DNA of 64,000 bases from Thermococcus sp. AM4 (GCF_000151205.2 NC_016051.1:2022429-2086428); one strand, 5' to 3'. Shown: positions 10,228 to 19,578, counted from the first letter of the stretch. The notes: generated by a model from the letters alone, not told the origin. Made by a program: numbers and translations.

Positions 10228-11558
10228 TGTTCGATTTCCACTTCAGGAACCGGAGGGAGCTTTTTAAGGCCCTCCTCGCGACGGCCCTGGCGGTAATAGT
10301 CATGGGGATAATCCTCTTCCCCGTTTACTACATGTTCACGGTCTCGCTGAAACCTCAGGGAACGCTCGCCTCGACGTCCCTCGACATAATCCCGGACCAC
10401 GTGACGCTCCAGAACTACAGGGAGGTCATGTTCGGCCACAAGGAGGCGACCGTGAAGACCAAGGTTTTCAACATAACCTCATCCAGGGGCAAGCTGCTCG
10501 GAACGGAGTACACCATAGAGTACACGGACGGTGTGCTCTACGGCAAGGCCTACATAAACACGCCCTTCAACCTCAAGTACGTGTCGCACATCAAGGTCGA
10601 GGGAGCCAACAAGAGCGTCGAAAACGGTCAGGTCAGGTACGTCAAGGGCGAGTTCGTTTCCATGGACGCGAAGAAGATAAGCTCCACCCAGGGCATCATC
10701 GGCAGGGTCTACCTCAAGGCCAGGGAGGTTAAAATAACCGTGAACGGCAAGACGAGCCTTCCACTCGAGGGGCTGACCAGAATCGACAACAACATCTACG
10801 TGGGCAAAAACGTCACCCTCAGGCTCTCCGGCAGGGTTAGGCTCGACTCCGAAAAAGGACACTTCGAGGCCAGGGACTTCTTCTACGTCTTCGTGAACCA
10901 GGTCGGCGGCGGCTTCTTCGGCTATCTCAAGAGAAGCCTGATCATAGCGTCCCTAACGGTCGTGCTGACGCTGCTCTTCGCGGTTCCAGCGGCTTACGCC
11001 TTCTCAAGGCTCAAGTTCTTCGGCAGGGAGCACATCCTGTACTTCTACCTGATGTTCACCCAGGTTGCCGGAGGACTGGGGATAGCGGGCTTGGTTGCCC
11101 TCTACGGAATGCTCGTTAAGCTCAACCTGACCAACAACATCTACGTCCTTCCCTTCATCTACGCCGCCGGTGGTGTCCCCTTCAACACGTGGCTCCTCAA
11201 GAGCTACCTCGACTCCATAAGCCCCGACTTCGACGAGGCGGCCCTCGTGGACGGTGCGAACTACCTCCAGATAATCTGGCACGTGCTCCTCCCGATGGCC
11301 CTGCCCGGAATAGCAACCGTTGCAATCTTCGCCTTCATCGGCGGCTGGACAGAGCTGATCCTCGCCAACCTGCTCCTCAATCAGGAGAACTACCCCCTGA
11401 CGGTGTGGCTCTTCAGCATGCTCAACGACCTCAGGAACGTTTCATGGAACCAGTTCTCCGCGGCGGCACTGCTCTTCGCGCTCCCGGTGTTCATAATGTT
11501 CCTCCTCGCCCAGAACTACATCAAGAGCGGATTGACCGTTGGGGGTCTCAAGGAATGA
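10227..11558 (+). CDS. malG: Maltodextrin ABC transporter permease with large external insert
   Basis: 443 residues. One membrane helix near residues 14-36 is followed by an insert of about 160 residues, rich in beta-strand pattern and N-x-S/T sequons, before the remaining five helices start near residue 232. The EAA loop is DEAALVDGANYLQIIWHVLL. The insert should sit outside the membrane between helices 1 and 2 and could contact the binding protein or sugar. The rest is normal MalG, ending KSGLTVGGLKE. Coupled to malF by a one-base overlap. Confidence 0.92.
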   Translation: MFDFHFRNRRELFKALLATALAVIVMGIILFPVYYMFTVSLKPQGTLASTSLDIIPDHVTLQNYREVMFGHKEATVKTKVFNITSSRGKLLGTEYTIEYTDGVLYGKAYINTPFNLKYVSHIKVEGANKSVENGQVRYVKGEFVSMDAKKISSTQGIIGRVYLKAREVKITVNGKTSLPLEGLTRIDNNIYVGKNVTLRLSGRVRLDSEKGHFEARDFFYVFVNQVGGGFFGYLKRSLIIASLTVVLTLLFAVPAAYAFSRLKFFGREHILYFYLMFTQVAGGLGIAGLVALYGMLVKLNLTNNIYVLPFIYAAGGVPFNTWLLKSYLDSISPDFDEAALVDGANYLQIIWHVLLPMALPGIATVAIFAFIGGWTELILANLLLNQENYPLTVWLFSMLNDLRNVSWNQFSAAALLFALPVFIMFLLAQNYIKSGLTVGGLKE

Positions 11559-11572
11559 TTTCGTTTTTTACG
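11559..11572 (+). terminator. Oligo-T stretch after malG
   Basis: ATTTCGTTTTTTACG lies immediately downstream of the malG stop and before the ribosome site of the amylopullulanase gene. A T6 run is sufficient to pause or release archaeal RNA polymerase. No clear new TATA box was seen before the next gene, so readthrough must also occur. Confidence 0.35.
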
Positions 11573-11597
11573 ACTTTGTCTATGGAGGTGTTGTGAG

Positions 11598-14500
11598 ATG
11601 GTACGGTGGAATAGAAAAGTTGCCCTTTCCCTGCTCCTGATCGGGTTTATGATCGTGAGTGCATTCAGTGTGCACTTCGGCAGTGCCGATGAGACCAAGC
11701 CGAAGCCGCTCAACGTTATCATAGTCTGGCACCAGCATCAGCCCTTCTACTACGACCCCATCCTCAACGTTTACACGAGGCCCTGGGTGAGGCTCCACGC
11801 GGCCAACGACTACTGGAAGATGGCCCACTATCTAAGCGAGTATCCGGAAGTGCACGCGACCATAGACCTCTCCGGTTCTCTCATAGCCCAGATAGTGGAC
11901 TACATGCACGGTAAGGAGGACACACTGCAGATCATCAGCTACAAGATCGCGAACGGAGCGCCGCTGAGCCTTGACGAGAAGTGGCAGGTTCTCCAGGTTC
12001 CCGGGGGCTTTTTCGACCACACCATTCCCTGGAACGGCGAGCCCGTTACCGATAAGGACGGAAACCCGACGAGGAAGATCTGGAAGCACTACACCGAGCT
12101 CAAGGACAAGCTCATGAACGCAAAGAAAAAGTACTCAAACCTGCCCCTGGAGGAGCAGAAGGTCAAGATAACGGGTGAATTCACGGAGCAGGACTACATA
12201 GATCTCGCCGTCTACTTCAACCTGGCCTGGATAGACTACGGCTACATCGTCAGCCACCCGGAGCTGAAGGCGATATACGACAGGGTTGATGAGGGCAACT
12301 ACACGAGGGACGACCTTAAAACCGTCCTGAATGCTCAGATGTGGCTCCTCAACCACACCTTCGAGGAGCACGAGAGGATAAACCTCCTCCTCGGCAACGG
12401 GAACGTAGAGGTCACGGTCGTTCCCTACGCCCACCCGATAGGGCCGATTCTCAACGACTTCGGCTGGGAGAGGGACTTCGACGAGCAGGTTAAGAAGGCC
12501 GACGAGCTCTACCGCGAGTACCTCGGAAACGGCACCGTTACGCCCAGGGGAGGCTGGGCCGCCGAATCCGCGCTGAACGATGAAACACTGAAGATCCTCG
12601 CCGACAACGGCTGGCAGTGGGTCATGACGGACCAGATGGTCCTTGAGAGGATGGGAATCCCAAAGACGGTTGACAACTACTACCACCCCTGGGTGGCCCA
12701 GTTCGGCGACAAGAAGATATACCTCTTCCCGAGGAACCACGACCTCAGCGACAGGGTTGGCTTCCGCTACGCCGGCATGAACCAGTACCAGGCCGTTGAG
12801 GACTTCGTAAACGAGCTCCTCAAGATCCAGAAGCAGAACTACGACGGCTCGCTCGTCTACGTCGTAACCCTCGACGGCGAGAACCCGTGGGAGCACTACC
12901 CCTACGACGGCCAGCTCTTCCTCACCCAGCTCTACAAGCGGCTCACCGAACTGCAGGAGGAGGGCCTCATAAGAACGCTGACGCCGAGCGAGTACATCCA
13001 GCTCTACGGCGACAAGGCCAAGGTTCTAACGCCCAAGATGATGGAGCGCCTCGATTTCACCAGCGAGGAGCACGTTAAGGCCCTTCTGAAGGCCCAGAGC
13101 CTCAACGAGCTCTACGACATGGCGGGAATAAAGGAGGAGATGCAGTGGCCCGAGAGCAGCTGGATAGACGGAACGCTCTCGACGTGGATCGGTGAGCCCC
13201 AGGAGAACTACGCCTGGTACTGGCTTTACCTTGCCAGAAAGACCCTCATGGAGCACAACGCTTCGATGAGCCTTGCCAGGTGGGAGAACGCCAACGAATA
13301 CCTCCTCAGGGCTGAGGGTAGCGACTGGTTCTGGTGGTACGGCAAGGACCAGGACAGCGGGCAGGACTACGCCTTTGACCGCTACTTCAAGGTTTACCTG
13401 TACGAGATCTACCGCCTCGCGAACGTAACCCCGCCGGATTACCTCTACGGCAACTACTACCCCGACGGCGAGCCCTACATAAGGCGGTCCCTCGACGGCC
13501 TCAAAGAGGGCCAGGTGAGGACTTACTCGAGCCTCTCACCCTTGGCCAAGAACGTCAGCGTTTACTTCGATGGCAAGGGGCTCCACTTCGTTCTAAACGG
13601 CAACCTGAGCGAGTTCGAGGTGAGCCTGTACGAGGTGAACAGGCGCGTTGGAAACACCTTCACCCTGCTCCAGAGCAGGCCGGACGAGCTGAGATACTCA
13701 ACCTGGCCGTTCTCGAAGGACAGCGTTGGCCTGATGATAACCAAGCACATTCTGTATAGAAACGGCACTGCTGAAATCTACAACGCGACCGGCTACGATA
13801 ACTCCACCCTCCTCGGCAACCTCACCGTTGAGAGAACCGGTGACTCTGTTGAAATCACCGTGCCCTTTGACTACATCGAGAGCCCCAGCGACTTCTACTT
13901 CGCAGTTTCGACCGTGAGGAACGGCAGCCTTGAAACGATAAGCACCCCCGTCGAGCTCAAACTCCCCACTCAGGTCAAGGGCGTTGTCATAGCGGACATC
14001 AAGGATCCCGAGGGAGACGATCACGGTCCTGGAACCTACACCTACCCGACGGACAAGGTCTTCAAGCCCGGCGTCTTCGATCTCCTCCGCTTCAGGCTCC
14101 TCGAGGGCACCGACGACTACATCATGGAGTTCTACTTCAAGAACCTCGGCGACAACCCCTGGAATGGACCGAACGGATTCAGCCTTCAGATCATCGAGGT
14201 TTACCTCGACTACAAGCCCGGCGGAAACACTTCTGCAATAAAGATGTTCCCCGACGGTCCGGGGGCAAACGTTGACCTCGATCCGGACCATCCGTGGGAC
14301 GTGGCCTTCAGAATTGCGGGCTGGGACTACGGCAACCTGATCGTCCTGCCGAACGGAACGGTTTACCAGGGTGAGATGCAGATCTCTGCCGATCCAACCA
14401 AGAACGCCATAATAGTCAAGGTCCCGAAGAAGTACATCAAGATCGACGAGGATTACGGCCTTTGGGGAGACGTTCTAACTGGATCGCAGGATGGCTATGG

Positions 14501-15731
14501 TCCGGACAAGTGGAGGCCGGTGGCCGTTAAGGCCGAGCAGTGGAAGGTCGGAGGCGGAGATCCAGACGCTATCATAGCGGGCGTTGAACCAAGGGTGATG
14601 GACGAGCTCGTTCCGCCCGGCTTCAAGCCTACTCAGGAGGAGCAGCTGAGCTCTTATGATGCAGAGAAAGGAAAGCGCGCAACCGTAAAGGCGATCCCGC
14701 TCCTCAAGACGGGAATAGTCGTTAAGGATCCAGAGGGTGACGATCACGGTCCTGGAACCTACACCTACCCGACCGACCCGGTCTTCGTTCCGGGCGCATT
14801 CGACCTCCTCAAGTTCAGGATGGTGAACGAGAGCGACTGCTGGCGCCTTGAGTTCTACTTCAAGAACCTCGGCGACAACCCCTGGAATGGACCGAACGGC
14901 TTCAGCCTGCAGATAATCGAAGCCTACTTCGACTTCAAGGACGGAGGCAACACCTCGGCAATAAAGATGTATCCAGACGGCCCCGGCGCCAACGTCGACC
15001 TCGATCCAAAGCACCCGTGGGATCTCGCGCTCAGGATCGCCGGCTGGGACTACGGCAACCTGATCGTTCTCCCGAACGGAACGGTTTACCAGGGCGAAAT
15101 GAAGATCTCCGCCGATCCAACCAAGAACGCGATAATCGTGGAGCTCCCGAAGAGGTACCTCCGGGTCAGTCCGGAGTACGGCCTCTACGCCTCGATACTC
15201 ACTGGAAGCCAAGACGGCTATGGCCCGGACAAGTGGAGGCCTGTGGCCGTTAAGGCCGAGCAGTGGAAGGTCGGGGGCGGAGACCCCGATGCAATCATAG
15301 CCGGCGTCGAGCCAAGGGTGATGGACGAGCTCGTTCCGCCCGGCTTCAAACCCACTCAGGAGCAGCAGCTGAGCTCTTATGATGCAGAGAAAGGAAAGAG
15401 GGCCACCGTGTTAATGATAACCCTCATCAAGGGCACCTCCACCGGAGGGGGCACGACAACAACCACGACCACAACGACTACCACCACAACCACGACTTCT
15501 AGCACAACTACGACTACGACGACCACTTCATCCGGTGGCTCGGGTTCTGGGCCGACGACCACGACCACTACAACGACGACTACAAGCACCACAACTACCA
15601 CGACAACAACGACCGCCGCTACCACAACCACAACGACCACTACCTCCTCGAAGGGCGGCTGGAAGCTCTGCGGGCCGGCCCTGATAGTTGGCCTCGCAAT
15701 AATCCCGCTCCTCCTCAGGAGGAGGCTTTGA
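11598..15731 (+). CDS. apu: Amylopullulanase, GH57, cell-surface anchored
   Basis: 1377 residues. Signal peptide of about 30 residues (cleavage near FGSA-DETKP). GH57 domain begins NVIIVWHQHQPFYYD; nucleophile Glu about residue 323 in GGWAAESALN and acid/base Asp about residue 426 in VTLDGENPWEHY. Two C-terminal beta-sandwich repeats of about 240 residues start DPEGDDHGPGTYTYPTD near residues 804 and 1042 and resemble glucodextranase C-terminal (DOMON/SLH-associated) domains. A Thr-rich stalk and a terminal helix GPALIVGLAIIPLLLRRRL anchor it. It hydrolyses alpha-1,4 and alpha-1,6 bonds of starch and pullulan outside the cell. ATG follows GGAGGTG. Confidence 0.95.
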   Translation: MVRWNRKVALSLLLIGFMIVSAFSVHFGSADETKPKPLNVIIVWHQHQPFYYDPILNVYTRPWVRLHAANDYWKMAHYLSEYPEVHATIDLSGSLIAQIVDYMHGKEDTLQIISYKIANGAPLSLDEKWQVLQVPGGFFDHTIPWNGEPVTDKDGNPTRKIWKHYTELKDKLMNAKKKYSNLPLEEQKVKITGEFTEQDYIDLAVYFNLAWIDYGYIVSHPELKAIYDRVDEGNYTRDDLKTVLNAQMWLLNHTFEEHERINLLLGNGNVEVTVVPYAHPIGPILNDFGWERDFDEQVKKADELYREYLGNGTVTPRGGWAAESALNDETLKILADNGWQWVMTDQMVLERMGIPKTVDNYYHPWVAQFGDKKIYLFPRNHDLSDRVGFRYAGMNQYQAVEDFVNELLKIQKQNYDGSLVYVVTLDGENPWEHYPYDGQLFLTQLYKRLTELQEEGLIRTLTPSEYIQLYGDKAKVLTPKMMERLDFTSEEHVKALLKAQSLNELYDMAGIKEEMQWPESSWIDGTLSTWIGEPQENYAWYWLYLARKTLMEHNASMSLARWENANEYLLRAEGSDWFWWYGKDQDSGQDYAFDRYFKVYLYEIYRLANVTPPDYLYGNYYPDGEPYIRRSLDGLKEGQVRTYSSLSPLAKNVSVYFDGKGLHFVLNGNLSEFEVSLYEVNRRVGNTFTLLQSRPDELRYSTWPFSKDSVGLMITKHILYRNGTAEIYNATGYDNSTLLGNLTVERTGDSVEITVPFDYIESPSDFYFAVSTVRNGSLETISTPVELKLPTQVKGVVIADIKDPEGDDHGPGTYTYPTDKVFKPGVFDLLRFRLLEGTDDYIMEFYFKNLGDNPWNGPNGFSLQIIEVYLDYKPGGNTSAIKMFPDGPGANVDLDPDHPWDVAFRIAGWDYGNLIVLPNGTVYQGEMQISADPTKNAIIVKVPKKYIKIDEDYGLWGDVLTGSQDGYGPDKWRPVAVKAEQWKVGGGDPDAIIAGVEPRVMDELVPPGFKPTQEEQLSSYDAEKGKRATVKAIPLLKTGIVVKDPEGDDHGPGTYTYPTDPVFVPGAFDLLKFRMVNESDCWRLEFYFKNLGDNPWNGPNGFSLQIIEAYFDFKDGGNTSAIKMYPDGPGANVDLDPKHPWDLALRIAGWDYGNLIVLPNGTVYQGEMKISADPTKNAIIVELPKRYLRVSPEYGLYASILTGSQDGYGPDKWRPVAVKAEQWKVGGGDPDAIIAGVEPRVMDELVPPGFKPTQEQQLSSYDAEKGKRATVLMITLIKGTSTGGGTTTTTTTTTTTTTTTSSTTTTTTTTSSGGSGSGPTTTTTTTTTTSTTTTTTTTTAATTTTTTTTSSKGGWKLCGPALIVGLAIIPLLLRRRL
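13990..15400 (+). repeat. Intragenic direct repeat in amylopullulanase gene (two units of about 720 bases)
   Basis: The units start at about 14000 and 14720. Long stretches are nearly identical at the DNA level, for example around GGTCCTGGAACCTACACC, GGCGACAACCCCTGG and the block ending ATGCAGAGAAAGGAAAG. They encode the paired C-terminal beta-sandwich domains. The DNA identity is patchy, which suggests duplication followed by divergence and perhaps local homogenisation. Confidence 0.85.
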
Positions 15732-15758
15732 CCTTTCCCCATTTTTGGAGGTGATACA

Positions 15759-16874
15759 ATGGCCGAAGTCGTGCTCAAGGGCGTGTGGAAGCAGTTTGGC
15801 GAGGTAACCGCGGTCAGAGACATGAACCTTCACGTTAGGGATGGTGAGTTTATGATTTTGCTTGGTCCGAGTGGGTGTGGGAAGACGACGACGCTTAGGA
15901 TGATAGCAGGCCTAGAAGAACCTACGAAGGGGCGGATTTTTATTGGGGGTCAGCTTGTTGCGGATCCGGAGAAGGGGATCTTCGTCCCGCCGAAGGACAG
16001 GGATATTGCCATGGTTTTTCAGAGTTATGCCCTCTATCCTCACATGACGGTTTATGATAATATAGCCTTTCCTCTTAAGCTTAGGAGGGTTCCTAGACAG
16101 GAGATTGATCAACGCGTTAGGGAAGTTGCGGAAATGTTGGGTCTTGCTGGGCTTTTGAATAGGAAGCCGAGGGAGTTGAGTGGTGGGCAGCGGCAGAGGG
16201 TTGCTTTGGGTAGGGCTATTGTTAGGAAGCCTAAGGTTTTTCTTATGGATGAGCCGTTGAGTAATCTTGACGCTAAGCTTCGTGTGAGGATGCGTGCTGA
16301 GTTGAAGAAGTTGCAGAGGCAGCTTGGGGTTACGACGATTTATGTGACGCATGATCAGGTTGAGGCTATGACGATGGGTGATAGGATTGCTGTGATTAAT
16401 CAGGGTGTTCTTCAGCAGGTTGGGACGCCTGAGGAAGTTTACAACAAACCAGCCAACACATTCGTTGCCGGCTTCATAGGCTCACCACCAATGAACTTCC
16501 TGGACGCCACCATAACCGAGGACGGTTTTGCCGACTTCGGCGAGTTCAAGCTCAAACTCCTCCCGGACCAGTTCGAAGTCCTCAGGGAGAGGAACCTCAT
16601 CGGAAAGGAAGTGATCTTTGGGATAAGGCCGGAGGACATCTACGACGCCATGTTCGCCCAGGTTAAGATACCGGGGGAGAACATGACCAGGGCCATCGTG
16701 GAGATCATCGAGAACCTCGGAAGCGAGAAGATAGTCCACCTCCGCGTTGGTAGCGTTACATTCCTCGGCTCCTTCAGGGCGGAGTCGAAGGTAAAGGAAG
16801 GCCAGGAAGTCGATGTGGTCTTCGACATGCGCAGGGCTCACGTTTTCGAGAAGAACGGAAAGGCAATCTTTTAA
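15759..16874 (+). CDS. malK: Maltodextrin ABC transporter ATPase
   Basis: 371 residues. Walker A GPSGCGKTTTLRM near residue 38, Q-loop FQSYALYPHMTV, signature LSGGQRQRV, Walker B KVFLMDEPLSNLDAK, H-loop YVTHDQ, then a C-terminal OB-fold regulatory domain (GIRPEDIYDA). It powers MalFG. ATG follows GGAGGTGATACA. Oddity: from about 15835 to 16438, apart from a short patch near 15964-16003, codons end mainly in T or G (GGT, CTT, ATT, GTT, TTG), whereas both ends and all neighbours prefer C-ending codons. This indicates replacement by a homologous ATPase segment from another source or paralogue. Confidence 0.95.
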   Translation: MAEVVLKGVWKQFGEVTAVRDMNLHVRDGEFMILLGPSGCGKTTTLRMIAGLEEPTKGRIFIGGQLVADPEKGIFVPPKDRDIAMVFQSYALYPHMTVYDNIAFPLKLRRVPRQEIDQRVREVAEMLGLAGLLNRKPRELSGGQRQRVALGRAIVRKPKVFLMDEPLSNLDAKLRVRMRAELKKLQRQLGVTTIYVTHDQVEAMTMGDRIAVINQGVLQQVGTPEEVYNKPANTFVAGFIGSPPMNFLDATITEDGFADFGEFKLKLLPDQFEVLRERNLIGKEVIFGIRPEDIYDAMFAQVKIPGENMTRAIVEIIENLGSEKIVHLRVGSVTFLGSFRAESKVKEGQEVDVVFDMRRAHVFEKNGKAIF

Positions 16875-16896
16875 ACTCCCCCTTCCCCTTTTCTCC

Positions 16897-17295
16897 ATGC
16901 TCGAGAAACTGGCGGAGTTCATAGCCGAGAACTTCCCGCGGGGAAAGGCGGTAGAGCTTGGCATAGGCTTCCAGACGAAGGTGGCCCTAAGGCTGACCGA
17001 GCTCGGTTACGACGTTCTGGCGATAGACTGGAACGAAGAAGCGGTCGAGAACGCGAGGAAAGCCGGCATAAAAGCGGTCCGCGACGACCTCTTCAGGCCA
17101 AGGGTCAGCCTTTACAGGGACGCGGTCCTTCTTTACTCCGTAAGACCGACGCCCGAGATAATGAAGCCCATCGTCGAGCTGAGCAGAAAGACCGGTGTTC
17201 CCCTCGTGATTCTGCCCCTGAGCGGTGACTCCGTGCCCAAACAGATGAGGCTCGTGAACTACAAAGGACTGGCAATATACGTTTATAAGCCGTGA
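16897..17295 (+). CDS. UPF0146 family protein
   Basis: 132 residues from ATG 16897. It has a truncated Rossmann/methyltransferase-like fold: GKAVELGIGFQTKVALRL followed by DVLAIDWNEEAVENARKAG and ending VNYKGLAIYVYKP, matching the small archaeal UPF0146 family of unknown role. No ribosome site precedes the ATG; a TTTTAAAC element about 27 bases upstream predicts a leaderless message. The frame is open further upstream inside malK, but that part has no initiation signal. Lies between malK and the mutase gene. Confidence 0.8.
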   Translation: MLEKLAEFIAENFPRGKAVELGIGFQTKVALRLTELGYDVLAIDWNEEAVENARKAGIKAVRDDLFRPRVSLYRDAVLLYSVRPTPEIMKPIVELSRKTGVPLVILPLSGDSVPKQMRLVNYKGLAIYVYKP

Positions 17296-17317
17296 GCGAA
17301 CTAAAGCCGGTGGTGGT

Positions 17318-18688
17318 ATGAGGCTCTTTGGCACCGCGGGAATTAGGGGGAGGCTCTGGGAGAAGGTGACGCCCGAGCTTGCGTTGAAGGTCGGAATGGC
17401 CGTTGGAACATACAAGAGGGGAAAAGCCGTCGTCGCGAGGGACGGGAGGACCTCAAGCATCATGTTCAAGAACGCGGTGATAAGTGGCTTACTCGCGAGC
17501 GGAATGGAGGTTTTAGATGCCGATTTGATTCCAACTCCAGCTTTAGCATGGGCAACGAGGGAGCACGGCGACGCGGGGGTTATGATTACGGCAAGTCATA
17601 ACCCTCCGACCGACAACGGGATAAAGGTCTTCAACGGCGACGGGACCGAGTTCTACGTCGAGCAGGAGAGGGAGCTTGAGGGGATAATCTTCTCAGGGAA
17701 CTTCAAAAAAGCGGAGTGGAACGAGATTAAAACGGTTAAACCCCTCGACGTTATAGACGACTACATCGGAGCGGTTCTCGACTTCGTGAACCACGAGACG
17801 AACCTTAAAGTCCTCTACGACGGGGCCAACGGCTCAGGAAGCGTTTTAGCGCCTTACCTGCTCCGCGAGATGGGAGCTAAGGTTATAAGCGTGAACGCCC
17901 ACGTTGATGGCCACTTCCCGGGAAGGAAGCCAGAGCCCCGCTATGAAAACATCGCCTACCTCGGGGAGCTTGTTAAAGAACTCGGCGTCGATTTGGCTAT
18001 AGCGCAGGACGGCGACGCCGACAGGATAGCGGTCTTCGACGAGAAGGGTAACTACGTTGACGAGGACACGGTAATAGCGCTCTTCGCCAGGCACTACGTT
18101 GAAGAAAACGGCGGGGGAACGGTTGTTACGTCGATAAACACCGGGTCGAGGATAGATGAGGTGGTTGAAAAGGCCGGAGGAAAGGTTGTACGCGTTCCCC
18201 TCGGCCAGCCCCACGACGGCATAAAGAAATATGGAGCCATCTTCGCCGGCGAACCCTGGAAGCTTGTGCACCCGAGGTTCGGCAACTGGATTGACAGCTT
18301 CGTGACGATGGCGCTCCTGATTAAGATGATTGACGAGAAAGGCCCCCTCTCGAAGCTCGTCTCGGAGATTCCGGTCTATTACCTGAGGAAGGAAAACGTC
18401 CCGTGCCCGGACGAGCTCAAGGGGAAGGTCGTCGAGAGGGCCAGAGAAGAGCTTGAGAAGGCCTTAGGGGAAGAAATCAAAGAAATTCTCACGATTTCGG
18501 GCTACCGCTTCCAGCTGAGGGACGGCTCGTGGGTTCTCGTCAGGCCGAGCGGGACGGAGCCGAAGATTCGCGTCGTCGTCGAGGGACCGAGCGAAAAAAG
18601 AAGGGACGAGCTCTTCGAGTTAGCTTATAAAACGGTTGCAAAAGAAGTGGAAAAGCTCAAACGAAGCGCGCGGGTCGAAGGGTTCTGA
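17318..18688 (+). CDS. Phosphohexomutase-family protein, probable phosphopentomutase
   Basis: 456 residues of the alpha-D-phosphohexomutase superfamily. N-terminal LFGTAGIRGR, phosphoserine loop TASHNPPTDNG with Ser about residue 93, metal loop DGDADRIAV, sugar-binding block GEPWKLVHPRFGNWIDS, and phosphate-binding RPSGTEPKIRV. Gene order recalls the T. kodakarensis mutase shown to interconvert ribose-1- and ribose-5-phosphate, so phosphopentomutase is preferred; phosphoglucosamine or phosphomannose mutase activity is the alternative. GGTGGT precedes ATG 17318. Its 3' end overlaps the convergent metallo-hydrolase gene by about 32 bases. Confidence 0.85.
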   Translation: MRLFGTAGIRGRLWEKVTPELALKVGMAVGTYKRGKAVVARDGRTSSIMFKNAVISGLLASGMEVLDADLIPTPALAWATREHGDAGVMITASHNPPTDNGIKVFNGDGTEFYVEQERELEGIIFSGNFKKAEWNEIKTVKPLDVIDDYIGAVLDFVNHETNLKVLYDGANGSGSVLAPYLLREMGAKVISVNAHVDGHFPGRKPEPRYENIAYLGELVKELGVDLAIAQDGDADRIAVFDEKGNYVDEDTVIALFARHYVEENGGGTVVTSINTGSRIDEVVEKAGGKVVRVPLGQPHDGIKKYGAIFAGEPWKLVHPRFGNWIDSFVTMALLIKMIDEKGPLSKLVSEIPVYYLRKENVPCPDELKGKVVERAREELEKALGEEIKEILTISGYRFQLRDGSWVLVRPSGTEPKIRVVVEGPSEKRRDELFELAYKTVAKEVEKLKRSARVEGF

Positions 18689-19472
18689 CTGCTATTTCCC
18701 TTTTGTCTATCATGACCTTGAAGCCCTCCTTGGCGACGTAGGTCTTGACGCCGGTCACCGTTTCGATGTACTTTGCCTCCTTGTAGGGGTTGGCGAAGTG
18801 CATCTTCATGCCGATGTGGCTCATTATCAGGACTTCGGGCTTTTTCTCCATGCTCTTGAGCATCTCAACGGCATCGTCGGTGCTGAGGTGGTAGGGAATC
18901 CCCATATCCCTCGGGCGCGTTATCGCCGCTATGAGAACCCTCGCCCCGTCGTGCCACTCTATAAGGCCGTCAAAGTAGGCCGTGTCCGGGATGTAGGAGA
19001 TGTCGCCGTAGGCGGTCTTCATGCGGAAGCCGATGGTTGTGGGGTCCGAGTGCTGGCTCGGCGTTATGAGGAACTCCTCCTCGCCTATCGCTATCTTGTT
19101 GCCCGGCTCTGGCGTGTGGACGCTCTCAAGGACCTCTATGTGGTACTTGCTTATCGCAGGCGTATGAGTCTCGTCGCCGTAGACGACGCTCTTCGAAGCT
19201 ATGAGCACTCCCCTCTTCTTGAGCGCACCGCCGGTCATGGCCTCGACCATGACCTCGAGGTCGTTGCAGTGGTCGACGTGCCTGTGGGAGACGAAGATAG
19301 CATCGAGCCTTCTCGGGTCGAGCTTGTAGCGCCAGCTCCTGACGAGCGCTCCCGGTCCGGGGTCGACGTAAACGTTCCTGCTCGCCCTTATGTGGAATCC
19401 CCCGGTGGAGCGGAACTGGGTTATTGTGATGAACCTCCCGCCCCCGCTCCCGAGGAAGGTTATCTCTATCAC
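18657..19472 (-). CDS. MBL-fold metallo-hydrolase
   Basis: 271 residues from GTG 19472, which is preceded by GGAGGTGA. Begins MIEITFLGSGGGRF and contains the metal motif SHRHVDHCNDLE (HxHxDH), then SQHSDPTTIGF, YIPDTAYFDG and LIMSHIGMKMHF, the set expected of a two-metal RNase Z/PhnP-like hydrolase. Substrate unknown; families of this type act as cyclic phosphodiesterases or nucleases. A longer frame exists upstream but is antisense to the M20 gene. Divergent from the peptidase gene. Confidence 0.85.
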   Translation of the reverse strand: MIEITFLGSGGGRFITITQFRSTGGFHIRASRNVYVDPGPGALVRSWRYKLDPRRLDAIFVSHRHVDHCNDLEVMVEAMTGGALKKRGVLIASKSVVYGDETHTPAISKYHIEVLESVHTPEPGNKIAIGEEEFLITPSQHSDPTTIGFRMKTAYGDISYIPDTAYFDGLIEWHDGARVLIAAITRPRDMGIPYHLSTDDAVEMLKSMEKKPEVLIMSHIGMKMHFANPYKEAKYIETVTGVKTYVAKEGFKVMIDKREIAVRTLRPARFV

Positions 19473-19499
19473 TCCCTCACCTCCGTATCCTCTGCGGAC

Positions 19500-19565
19500 G
19501 GTAGGGTTTGGGCGGTGGGGTATATAAGCGCTCCGAAACCGGTTTAAGCTCCGGGGAGAAGTAGT
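19500..19565. promoter_or_regulatory. Divergent promoters of metallo-hydrolase and M20 peptidase
   Basis: GCGCTTATATACCCC on the minus strand (about 19514-19528) is a good TATA box for the hydrolase. CGAAACCGGTTTAAGCTCC on the plus strand (about 19533-19551) provides BRE and TATA for the peptidase. Spacing to both starts is compatible with short leaders. Confidence 0.55.
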
Positions 19566-19578
19566 GGCGGTGGTTCTG

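Noticed and set aside
15377..15823. Minus-strand frame with long Val runs
   Set aside because: Reverse reading of the Thr-rich codon repeats of the amylopullulanase stalk.
15912..16352. Long minus-strand frame inside malK
   Set aside because: It arises from the unusual codon composition of the malK centre; repetitive, low-complexity product without initiation signals.
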